Made by a program: the position numbers and the translations under genes. Below the pieces are notes generated by a model that did no database searches, had not been told where the DNA came from, and saw only the letters and a program-made list of their open reading frames with translations. DNA of 64,000 bases from Coffea arabica (lineage: Eukaryota > Streptophyta > Magnoliopsida > Gentianales > Rubiaceae): NCBI RefSeq assembly GCF_036785885.1, contig NC_092322.1, positions 37,779,994 through 37,843,993 on the forward strand, given 5' to 3'. Of this stretch, positions 10,275-21,919 are shown piece after piece. Position 1 is the stretch's first letter. Each line of letters opens with the position of its first letter.

Positions 10275-13200
10275 ATGAAGGTCCTAGTATGGAATTGTCG
10301 AGGTGTCGGAGGACCCTTGACAATTCCCCAACTAAAGGAGGTGATAAATCTCCACTTTCCAAGTGTTATTTTTCTGGCTGAAACAAAAAACCAGAAGACA
10401 ATCATAGAAAAGGTACAAAAATATATAAAGTTTGACAAATGTTGTGTGGTAAACTCCAATGGTAAAGCAGGAGGGCTTGCAATGTTATGGAAGGAAGATA
10501 TAGAAGTGATGAGCATTAATCAGGAGAGTTTCTTCATAGAGATGAAAATAAAAGATACTGAGTCAGGTTGTGAATGGTGGCTGGTAGGAATTTACGCTAG
10601 CATAGATGAGAATACAAGAAAGGTACAGTGGAAAATGATAGAGCAAAAAAGGAGGGAGTGGGGGGAACATTGGGTACTGGTAGGGGATTTTAATGATATA
10701 AGATTTAGAGAAGAAAAATGGGGAGGGAGGAGGAGACATGAGAGTAGCTTTGCTGAGTTTGATAGGTTCATAAAAGAAAATGAGTTGGAAGATATAGGAT
10801 TTGAAGGAAAACCATGGATTTGGTGCAATCAGTGGGAAGGTGGGGGGGGGAAGTAAAAGAAAGATTGGATAGGTGTCTTGCTAGTGTCAACTGGTATCAA
10901 TAGTTTGATGGATCTTCATGTAGTCATATAGAAAATGAAGCATCTAATCATAGCATGCTCATGATGGATCTCAATTCAAATCAGAAGAAGGTAAGAAGAA
11001 GATTCTATTTTGATCAGCGTTGGGCCAGGAATGAGGAAACCAAAGGGGTAATAGAAAGAGCCTGGGGATCAAGGATGTTTAAGGTGACAAGAAAGATAAC
11101 GAAGTGCAGAATGGCATTGTTAACATGGAAAAGAAATAACAGCATGAATTCAGGAAAGAAGATTCAGGAGATAAAAGAGAAAATACAGGAACTCAAGAAT
11201 AGCAACAACTTAGGAGAGAAGGGTCAATTAGTGGATTTGAAGTTGCGGCAGAGTAAAGCATATCGAGAGGAGGAATTATATTGGAGTCAAAAGGCAAGGA
11301 CTAGGTGGTTACAAGAAGGAGACAAAAACACTGCATTCTTCCATGCGAGTGTAATGACTGTGAGGAAATAAAGGAAAATCACAAGTTTGCATAAGGATAA
11401 TGGAGAATGGCGTAAGAACGAGCAGGAAGTGATGGAGGAGATTTGTGGATATCACAAACAGCTGCTCACTACTGGAGATTCAAAACAAATGGAGGAAGGG
11501 AGTTCCCACTACTATATCACGACAGATGAATGAACGCCTGATCAGACCTGTGGGGGAACAAGAGATACACAAAGCACTGCTCTCCATGCATCCAAGCAAA
11601 TCACCAGGGACAAATGGTATGTCTCCTCTCTTTTTCCAAAAATACTGGAACATTGTTAGATTAGATGTGGTGAATACAGTAGCTAGTTTTTTTCATACTG
11701 GAAACATGCTTAAGGCTGTCAATGAAACTTTAATCACTTTGATTCCTAAGGTGGAAAATCCTATCAATCTGACCCAATACAGACCTATTAGCTTATGCAA
11801 CACCTTGTACAAAATCATTTCAAATGTGCTAGCTAATAGACTAAAAGTTGTCTTGAATACATGCATCAGTGAGACCCAGTCTGCTTTTGTTCTGGGGAGA
11901 CAAATTGTTGATAATGTTCTCATTGCTCATGAAGTGATGCATTTTTTGAAAAACAAAAGAAAAGGAAAGGTAGGATTCATGGCTCTTAAACTTGACATGT
12001 CAAAAGCATATGATAGGGTGGAATGGAAATTCATAGGAAGAATGATGATGCATATGAGCTTCCGTCCTATATTTGTTAGGTGGATTTTATCTTGCATTTC
12101 CTCAGTCTCTTATTCTTTCAATCTTAATGGGGCTAAGGTGGGATATATTAAACCCAGCAGAGGCTTGAGACAAGGAGACCCCCTTTCTCCTTATCTTTTC
12201 CTAATCTGTTCAGAAGGCTTGTCCCACTTGATAAACATAAAGGTTGACAAAAAGATGATCACAAGAATCAAGGTGAGCAAGAATAGTCCACAAATATCAC
12301 ATTTATTTTTTGCAGACGATTCCTTGATTTGCTGCAAAGCAACAATCCAAGAGGCTAAACAAGTGAAGGAGATTTTAAAGAGATATTCAATGGCTTCAGG
12401 ACAGTTAATGAATTTTGAGAAATCAACAGTGTACTATAGTAGGAACACCCCAACGACAAGTAGAGTAGCCATCTGTGAAGAGCTGGGGAACTTAAAGAAG
12501 GCAACCAATGGAAAATACCTGGGGCTACCAATGGCGATAGGAAGGACAAAAAACCAAGTGTTTGGTTATATCAAAAGTGCAGTCACCAAAAAGCTGAAAG
12601 GTTGGACAACTAAAATGTTGAGCATGGCTGGGAAAGAAGTGCTTATCAAATCAGTGATACTAGCGATGCCAAACTATGCAATGGCTTGTTTCAAACTGTC
12701 AAAAGGACTGTGTGTGGACATTTGCAAGAGTGTAGCAAATTTCTGGTGGGGCAGTAATGAGCAGGAAAAGAAATTTCACTGGATTAGCTGGAAGAAGCTA
12801 GCTGATGTCAAAGGAAAAGAGGGGCTGGGATTTAGGGATTTGGAAGCTTTGAATAAAGCTTTACTTGCTAAGCAACTTTGGAGAATTATTTGCTATCCAA
12901 ATCTGCTTATGAATAAAGTGATAAGAGGCAAGTATTTAAAAGATCATAAATCTTTGGATAACTAGCCTCTTACCTCAGCCTCTTGGTCTTGGAAAAGCAT
13001 ACATAGTGCATGGAGCTTCTTGGAAGAAGGATTATGGAAGAGAGTGGGGGATAGAACACATGTGAACATATGGAATGACAGATGGGTGATAGGTTCAGAG
13101 ACAGGACGGATTTCAACTACATGTCCCATGAATTGCCAATTACAAACAGTCAGCCAGCTAATACGAGAAGGAAGATGGAATGTGGAGATACTGCAGAAAG

Positions 13201-14429
13201 TTTTCAATCAAGCAAATAGAGAGCAAATCACTAGCATGCCTCTTAGTATGTTTAAAAGGCCAGATAATTTTTTTTGGAATTTTGCAAAATCTGGAGTCTA
13301 TATAGTCAAGACAGGTTATGCAAAGGCTGTGCAGGGTGGCAGTAAAATCAAAAGAAGACAAAAGTTGGGGGAGGAAACGAGCTGGGAAATAAGGAAGCAT
13401 AGTGTCTGGAAAAATCTTTGGAATCTTAATCTAAAGCACAAAATCAAACACTTCACCTGGAAGTGTTTGCAGGATGGAGTTGCTATGAAAGAAGCCATCT
13501 ATAATAGAACTGGAAGAGGGGATAAGATCTGTACAATTTGTGGGGATGAAGTAGAAACAGTTGAACACATGCTCTTCATTTGCCCAAGAGCCCAAATAGT
13601 GTGGAAATTAGCACCAGTTAGATGGGAGGAGCTGAGAAACTTGCAATGTAATTTGTGGAGATGGTGGGAGGCGGTTGCTAGGACAGGATCAAAGGATCAT
13701 TGGACGGAGCATATAAGTTTGAAAGCAAACATCCTATGGCACATTTGGAAAGCAAGAAACAAGGGGGTTTTTGAACAACAAAGAAGTGAAGCGCAGGATA
13801 TAGTTCTGAGAGCACATCAAGAATGGTTGGAGTATGAGGAGGCGTAGCAGCAGGAGGGGGTGAACAAAGCGAATAAAAGAGCTGTGAGGCAGGAGGAGCA
13901 GGTGAAGGTACTAGCAGTAGGAGGAGTCATCCGAATCAATACAGATGCTGCACTTAATGCAAGGATGATCAGAACAGGAAAAGGAATAGTAGCACGACAT
14001 TGGACAGGCGAGATTTTAAGAGCAAAGGGAGTAGTAGAACGAAAGAAGGGTGAAGTTCTAATGGAGGAAACACTAACCATTAGATTAGTTCTCCAAATGG
14101 TATGTGAAGCAGGCTGGAGGAAGATAGCCATCCTATCAGATTGCAGGATGGCCACAGACTACATCAAAGGCAACAATGTACAAGATGGAATCCTAGCAAC
14201 CATCTTGGAAGACATTGAGGATCTAATATTAGATTTTGACTATTGCACAATTTCTTGGGTGCCAAGAATGGTTAATACAACAAGTCATAGGCTAGCGCTT
14301 TTTGCATCAAAGCTAGTTAATAACATAGATTAGGAAAGTCACTTCCCAAGTTGGTTGATAGAGGCAAATAGATTAGATGAAAGGGCTATTGCCCCTTTTG
14401 TAAGAAATTTTTGTAGTATCAAGTGTTAA
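10275..14429 (+). pseudogene. LINE-1 ORF2 (endonuclease / reverse transcriptase / RNase H), multiply broken
   Basis: ATG at 10275 opens MKVLVWNCRGVGGPLTIPQ, the start of the apurinic-type endonuclease that nicks target DNA. The reverse transcriptase includes YRPISLCNTLYKIISN, QSAFVLGRQI, LDMSKAYDRVEW, GLRQGDPLSPYLF and the catalytic FADDSLICC (around 12310). Downstream are the zf-RVT domain (CTICGDEVETVEHMLFICP) and RNase H (INTDAALNA, then SDCRMATDYI). Lesions: a frameshift at a G run near 10842-10850, TAG at 10901, TAA at 11369, a frameshift near 11380-11445, and TAG at 12963, 13845 and 14331 (the last where LINE-2 has Trp). The natural stop is probably TAA at 14427-14429. Full L1 ORF2 proteins of plants are about 1300-1400 residues; this region matches that length but cannot give one protein. 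Confidence 0.92.
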
Positions 14430-14538
14430 TATTTATAAAGCTATTATCGTTTGTTGAAAACAAAAGAGCCTTCTCTTTACATTCACTTAATCTACTGTCT
14501 TATACATAGTCTTTTCTGTAAAATGTCTTAATTTTCAG

Positions 14539-14658
14539 CACATCATGACTTATCCCGCACCCGCACCATCTCAAAAGATAGAGTTGGAAACTCTTGAGCT
14601 TACATATGTCTTGTTCGGGCAAAGTGCCTTTGCTATTAAAGTCTTAGCCTTTATGAGA
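14539..14658 (+). pseudogene. Candidate exon of the unrecognised gene, downstream of LINE-1
   Basis: Follows a good acceptor (CTTAATTTTCAG, ending 14538). One open frame reads KIELETLELTYVLFGQSAF and then AIKVLAFMR before a TAG at 14659. That frame fits phase 0, but the preceding exon (ending 4770) leaves two bases, so the joined frame hits a stop after three codons. Either a base was lost in one exon or an exon is missing. The 3' half of this exon is included in the tandem duplication at 14605-15106. Function unknown. Confidence 0.4.
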
Positions 14659-15106
14659 TAGTAACAAGTTCTGGTAGACTATTGGCTAGTCTCAATAAGT
14701 TTAGGCTTTCATACTTATAATCATTTATCCCACTCATGACCGGTATAAAATTTTTTGACTGGTCAATAGGAAGTAAAATGAACAAACTGCCATATAAGAA
14801 GTATTCTCCTGAGTAGCACCATATTTTTCATATCTCTAGCAACATATATGTCTTGTTCGGGCAAAGTGCCTTTGCTATTAGAGTCTTAGCCTTTATGAGA
14901 TAATAACAAGTTCTGGTAGACTATTGGCTAGTCTCAATAAGTTTAGGCTTTCATACTTATAATCATTTATCCCACTCATGATCGGTATAGGTGTCCATAA
15001 AATTTTTTGACTGGTCAATAGGAAGTAAAATGAACAAACTGCCATATAAGAAGTATTCTCCTGAGTAGCACCATATTTTTCATATCTCTAGCAACATACA
15101 TTCTTA
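14605..15106 (+). repeat. Tandem duplication, period 242, covering an exon end and intron
   Basis: The segment starting TATGTCTTGTTCGGGCAAAG at 14605 recurs at 14847, and similarity continues to about 15106. The copies differ by a few substitutions (CTATTAAAGTC versus CTATTAGAGTC) and by 13 extra bases (GGTGTCCATAAAA region) in the second. The exon part is duplicated without an obvious splice acceptor in copy two. Confidence 0.85.
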
Positions 15107-15706
15107 ATCTTCAATAGTTGCAAGGTGAACTTTACTGTTAATATAAGAAGTTCAACTCCATCTTTTTTCAATTTGGAAGCAGTGAAAATCAGATGCGCTT
15201 TTTAATTTTCAATTAGAATTGCTAATCACGTTAATGTAGTTTCCATATAAAATCAATTCTGTTACTTGTATTTCTCATCCAATGGTCCTGTTCATCAAAT
15301 ATTTTGAACCACCCCCCATTTGCTCCTTTGGTATTGGATTCCAAATGGCGAATATCTGTGAGTGAAATCTTTGTGTTATTTAGTTGTTATATCTATTCTT
15401 TTTTTTTTTCAAGTTTTATAGTGTTGTTGTACCTGGAGATACCGTTCACATCATTGGTGAATTTGATTATGAGTAAAAGTGTGATGTCAATCATGAGAAG
15501 AATTTTTTAATTGTTCATCCTAATATTTTGGTGTCTGGAACTCGGGTATTATGAAGAATCCGTTTAGACTTGTCTAAATTGTGCTTTTCAAATTATATCA
15601 CTTCTATCTTAGATGACACACGCTTGTCTCCCATATCTGAAAACTTCCCATATCAAATTCAGCGCATCTTTTTCCCTAATTGTTGTTATTCAATCTATAC
15701 TAATAG

Positions 15707-16026
15707 GTAGCTGCCAGTTTTTCTTGCTCAAGGCGCACAATCCTGGATGAAAGGCTAAAATCTAATGCATATGCAACTGCAGCACTGGATGGTACTTTGT
15801 TGTATCAGATATTTCAGGTGGAAATTTGTTTCACCTTCTGTTTAATTTGGAAAATACAATGTTTGTTTTTATAGGAAAACGCTTTCAGTTGTTTCTGTAT
15901 AGCAAATTTTATATGTTTCTTTTCCTCAGGCTGGGCTGATCAGTGAGTCCCTCTCAAGAGAGTTCTTAGAGCAATATACAACTATTGTATTTCAGAAGAA
16001 TCTTGACACCTTTTATGCATGTGGAG
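15707..16026 (+). CDS. Two further exons, probably of the same unrecognised gene
   Basis: Exon 15707-15817 (111 nt, after ACTAATAG and before GTGGAA) encodes 37 residues including RRTILDERLKSNAYATAAL. Exon 15930-16026 (after TTTTCCTCAG, before GTAGAA) continues in the same phase with AGLISESLSREFLEQYTTIV. The matching phases and intact frames support real exons. No family was recognised. Assignment to the gene at 3750-4770 rests only on same strand and position. The rest of the gene, if any, may be beyond the DNA element at 16354, but nothing convincing was found there. Confidence 0.45.
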
Positions 16027-19000
16027 GTAGAAATTTTTATTGTTATATCGATATATGTAATTTTTATTGTTATATCGCCTTTCTTTGAGGTTTTCAAAAC
16101 ATTAGACACTTTAGGGATGACCAATAAAACTGTCAAAATATTAGACACTTCAGGAGAGGTTTTTGAAAATATCCCTAATTATTATTAGCTATGGCCTATG
16201 GATTTAATAATTAAAAAGTGTCTTTCCATTATCTCACTCAAGTGCAATTGATAACATCGTCAACTCCGGAACTAATGGAATAAAAGATTGTGCAATTCAA
16301 TGACTCTGCTGAAAGTTGTTAAAAGAGAAAAGGGTTCGCAACTGAAATAAAATATGGGTAAAAAATAAAAAAACCTCCTGTGGTAAACCTAATATACAGA
16401 AAAACCTTCTATGGTTTCAAAATATACAACACGATCCCTTATGTTTTGAACTAAATTGTAAAGGTGACGGAATCCTTTAACTTAATGAAAATAGACGAAA
16501 TGACCAAAATGTCTTGATATAATTAAGCAAAAAACATCTTTAAAAAAATCATTTGTTTTATTCTCTAAATTGAGAGAATTGAGGGTTAAGGGGTAGTGTG
16601 AGGACTCGTAAATTTATCTATTTTAAACTCCTATTATTAGCTTATTTAAATATTTAATTGTCCGCTGCCCCGAATATTTTATTTCAATCTTTTTAGACCT
16701 AATTACATGGAACTATGGCTTACATGCATTTATAAAAATGACTCGTTACAAAATTTATTTTTTTGAAAACTCGTTTAGTGAGAATAGTGAATACGTGTTT
16801 GGAGACTATAATCGATGTGAGGGTACAATGAGTTTAGTAAATTGGAGACTTGTACATTCATCTTAAAAGAGGTCTTTTTATGTTTAAGTGCTCAAGTATT
16901 AGTTAGTTATACTATCGTTATAAGAATTTCTTAGAAATTTCATCTTATCGCGCATAAATCGGAAGTACGCGTTTTTGCACGCGCGATTAATTGATGGACT
17001 TAAAACCTTTATTTTGGGGCTATTATGAATGAATAATAATAGTATGAATAGAAGTGCATTAGAGATTTAGTGTACTAGTGAAATAAACACGAGAGGAATC
17101 GAGCACGAAACGCGCGCATACACGCTCTATTTCTAGTTGACTTTTGGAGCAATTCTTGTCCACAAACTTATAAGCTTCACAAGAAAGCTTCTTCATCAGA
17201 AATGTCACTTCCTTTCTTCCTTATAGCAGCCGAGCTTCACCAAGAAGAAGAAGAAAAAAACCCATCATCATTCCACTTCAAATCTTGCACCTTTTCTCTT
17301 CAAAATTGACACACACTTGGCAAATAACTTGGAGATCAACTTAAGCTAGGAAGGGAGCTTGTTTCTCACGATTTTCTTGAGCTTTAAAGGACCAAAAATT
17401 TCTACTTTAGTCATCTTCAAAGGTAAACAATGATCAACCTCTTAAATCTTGGTTTATGAAAGTTATCTTGCACTTGTGAGCTCATAGATTCACATGAGTA
17501 GCTTTATATTGTTGGAAATCTTGTGAGTGGGCTCTATGAAATCCCACAATGGTTTGATGAATTGATTTGATAAGATTTGATGTTATTTATTTTGGATTAG
17601 TGCTTAATCTAGTGAAAATAAGTTGTATTGTGGAGGAAAGCTCAAAGGAAGTGAAAAGGAAATTTTACCGTTTCTACCCCTGCTATTGCCGTGCACTTTG
17701 GTGCAATTTTTTGTGGTCCAATTGACTTGTTTTTGATGTAGATGTGTAATATAGGTTGTGTGGAAAGTTTTCACAAAAAAATTATGTGATTTGGATGAGC
17801 AAATATTGAGATTTCGAAATTTTACCAAAACTGGAATTGTGTCCCGTATTGCTCTGGCAGTGATTTTCAAACAGCTATAACTCTTTGCTTCGACGTCAAA
17901 ATTGAGTACCGTTTATGGCACTAGAAACTAGACATTTCTAGTTTTCCAATGGTATAAAGTGCATGCCCTGATTCCACTTGAGTGAGCCGTACCAACCTTG
18001 TAAAATTTCCCATTCTGTTTCTCGTATGTACTAAAAGCCCTGTTTTGAGCTGCAACTTGATGCTCAAATATGGACTAGTTATGGATAGAATTTTAAAAAG
18101 ATTACTATTAAGAAATTTAGCCTTATGAATGTAGTTTTTAACGCCACCAAACACGCTCAATTCTGAGTTGAATTGAGTGAGTTGTGACCGGATTTCAGAG
18201 CTGTCTTTGTGAAAGAAAATCCTAATTCTGGACTGATTTATAACTAATCTTGATTTGGGACTTGTTATTCAAAATTCTTGGTGTTAATCACCTACCAAAC
18301 GTATTTTGGATGTTTCCTAGACTTTTTCTTCTAAATGAATCATGTTCGAGGAATTTTTATTGGCCAAATGTTTGAGAAAAAAAAAATGAAAGTGCAAGGC
18401 AGATTTGCCTTAGCAAATTGTGAAAATTTAATGATTTTGTTAACTGACTTCCCGAATGAATTTTTATATGAAATTTGACATAGAAATAGCACTTACATGG
18501 TAGTGTAATCATACCAAACTTGGTGCCATTCTGAGTCCATTTTGATGCTCAACCAATGATTCAAAGTCTATGTTTTAAATCTGGAAAACCCTTATTTGAG
18601 GAGGAACTTTCAGTGACTTTGAGTCACTATATGTTGGTACTCAAAACTCCAATTCTTATTCTGCTTATTGTGTTGTAACTTTAATTGTAACTCTAATTGA
18701 GTTTCAAATTAGAGAGGCTAGTTCATATTGTATGAATTTTGCCGAATTTCCACACTTTGCCGAAAATCAACTTGAAACTGTCTTAATGGTCCAAAACAGC
18801 CACTTTTAGCCACATTTTGAATGTCTTTCAATTGGAATCATGGAAAAGTGTTTTCTAGGAACTTGTAGTACTTTGAAAGTAGTTTCCAACGGTACCAAGT
18901 TTTTCAATTTTGGACTTGTAGAGAGTGAGATACTAGTTTTCAAAGATCGCTTGACAAATCTGAAATTTTCGAACTTAAAGGAAATTGAGTTGTTAGAACA

Positions 19001-19383
19001 CACCTTTTACCTTCGATATTTTTGATCGTTTTATCGTTTTACACTCGATTCCAAAGTTGAAAATCAGATTTCTCTTGTGTTTTGAAATCCCACTCTTGAG
19101 CCTCGATTTACAAGGAAATTAAGGTTCATTCTTGTGATATTTTTCTAGATTGTACAAGAGTACAATCTTTCCTATAACAAGGGGGTTTTATAAATAACGG
19201 TGTGTGATAGTCAATTACTATTTGTCAGGTGCTCAAGAAAACCTTCAAGAGGATCTCGAGGGAAACACCTAAAAGCTTGTTTATGCACTTACTCCCTTGT
19301 TCGATTGGTGAGTGTCAAGTGCATGAATTTGTTGCTAAGTGGTTAACTGTTTCTTATCCGTTATGTGAATTTGAAATTTTGAG

Positions 19384-19409
19384 ACGAGTGTGTGCGTTAC
19401 CGCACTCGT
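19384..19409 (+). other. Stem-loop in LTR copy C, positional counterpart of 8161-8198
   Basis: ACGAGTG (19384-19390) pairs exactly with CACTCGT (19403-19409) around the diverged core GTGTGCGTTACCGCACT. The stem sequence differs from copy B but pairing is kept. Confidence 0.5.
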
Positions 19410-19556
19410 TCTCTTTCGAACGAAATTATATTCGTATTTTGTTATGTAAATTCATATTCGACTTGTACATAGTAATGTGGATGTGATTCGTATTTGTGAT
19501 TCATATATGTGATTCCTATTTGGAATCGTCGATTTGAGCGTTGCTCATCGACCACT

Positions 19557-19860
19557 GAACGATTGTAAGTACCACACCGATTTGGTGGGAGGTACCTCTC
19601 GAGTCGTCTCAGTACCTTAAACCTCTGAATGATAGCAAGTACCACACCGATTCGAGTGGGAGGTACCTCTCGAATCGTCTCAGAACTATTAAGCATTCTA
19701 AGTCGATTGGAGCGGTGTCTCATCGACCTCTGAACGATAGCAAGTACCACACCGATTTGGTAGGAGGTACCTCTCGAATCGTTTTAGACCATAAGTTGAG
19801 CGATAGTAAGTACCACATCGATTTAGGTGGGAGGTGCCTCTCGAATCGTCTCAGAAACAT
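19557..19860 (+). repeat. Minisatellite-like repeats inside LTR copy C
   Basis: Four degenerate units contain AAGTACCACACCGATT, then GGGAGGTACCTCTCGA and TCGTCTCAG, starting near 19557, 19627, 19732 and 19799. Spacing is irregular (about 70, 105, 67). GAGGTACCTC is a short palindrome inside each of the first three units. Confidence 0.75.
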
Positions 19861-20652
19861 AAATGGAATACGTAAAGTGCTATGAATTTAATTATCTACC
19901 CGGGTGACGGGGTGTCATCACGAGAAAGTATTGAATTGAACTTGGTGCAAAGTAAACAAAGGTTTAGCTCCTAAGAACTCCTACATCCTACTCAAGGGGG
20001 TTTATTATAAATTGTGAATTTCTTGAATGTTATAGTTTTCACTATTGTGTAAGTGCTATTGCTATTGAATTACTTGTCTTGCACGTTTTCTTGGCCTCAC
20101 GAGCGTCCGCTCATCCTATTAGATTTGTTTTCCTTAACAGGAGCTGAAATGTAAGAAATTCTGGAGAAACTTACTTGATGCTTCACTTGATTAGAATTGT
20201 GAATGTATTTGTTTAGAAATTGATTTTGAAAGTTGTATATTTTGGGGATGTAAAGTAATTGGGTAGATTGTGATGTAAGACTTGAACGTTTATTGAGAAA
20301 TTGACCTTCCTTTATCTCTTTGATTTTTAGTATCGATTAGTTATTATTGAGTGGAAATTGAATTAGTACCGAGTCCTGGCGATAGTTGGGCAGGCGTTCC
20401 GCCGATACTCTTGGGTTTGCCCTTGGGAGAAGTGGGGGCGTCACAGGTAGAATAGGTATATTTGATAAAAATTAGGTATAATTTTTTTTAAGTCTCAATA
20501 AGTCATTTCCGTTAAATTTAATAGATTCCGTCACCTTTATAATTTAGTTCAAAACATGAGGTGCAATATTATATATTTTGAAACCATAAGGGGCTTTTTT
20601 GTGCATTAGATTTACCACGAGGGTTTTTTTTTTTATTTTTTACCCATAAAAT

Positions 20653-21919
<1,267 letters not shown>

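Larger units (their letters stand above)
4798..14464 (+). mobile_element. LINE-1: full-length L1-like retrotransposon with nested solo LTR
   Basis: Flanked by a 15-bp target duplication AGAGCCTTCTCTTTA at 4783-4797 and 14465-14479. The 3' end has a short A-rich tail (GAAAACAAAA). Without the nested LTR (5677-9102) the element is 6241 bp, very close to the 6207 bp of LINE-2, so both seem full length. The 5' UTR (about 4798-5399) contains CTCCTCAGTGTAGGAG, matched in LINE-2 by CCTCCTCGATGTAGGAG. The order is 5' UTR, ORF1 (DUF4283-like with CCHC knuckle), ORF2 (endonuclease, reverse transcriptase, zf-RVT, RNase H). It is inserted in an intron of the unrecognised gene, same orientation. Stops and frameshifts make it inactive. 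Confidence 0.92.
16597..20445 (+). mobile_element. Solo LTR, long-LTR gypsy family copy C
   Basis: TGTGAGGACTCG at 16597 to GGGGGCGTCACA at 20445, flanked by a GGTAG duplication (16592-16596, 20446-20450). The end segment GAGTCCTGGCGATAGTTGGG plus CAGGCG matches copy B and element D. No internal retrotransposon signals were seen in 3849 bp, so it is read as a solo LTR. The open frames inside are short and random-looking. It interrupts the inverted-repeat element. Confidence 0.85.
16354..20647. mobile_element. Long terminal-inverted-repeat (MITE/foldback-like) element, split by LTR copy C
   Basis: The left arm begins ATGGGTAAAAAATAAAAAAA and runs past CAAAATATACAAC and GTGACGGAATCC. The right arm (about 20455-20647) is its imperfect reverse complement, ending TTTTTTACCCAT. 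Both arms are flanked by AAAAT (16349-16353 and 20648-20652), a possible 5-bp duplication, though in such AT-rich sequence it may be chance. Taking out LTR copy C leaves about 440 bp, mostly inverted repeat, with no coding capacity. The superfamily is not determined. Confidence 0.65.

Noticed and set aside
19557..19860. Repeats that might look like a CRISPR array
   Set aside because: Units are irregularly spaced, degenerate and inside a plant LTR; there are no cas genes and the genome is eukaryotic.
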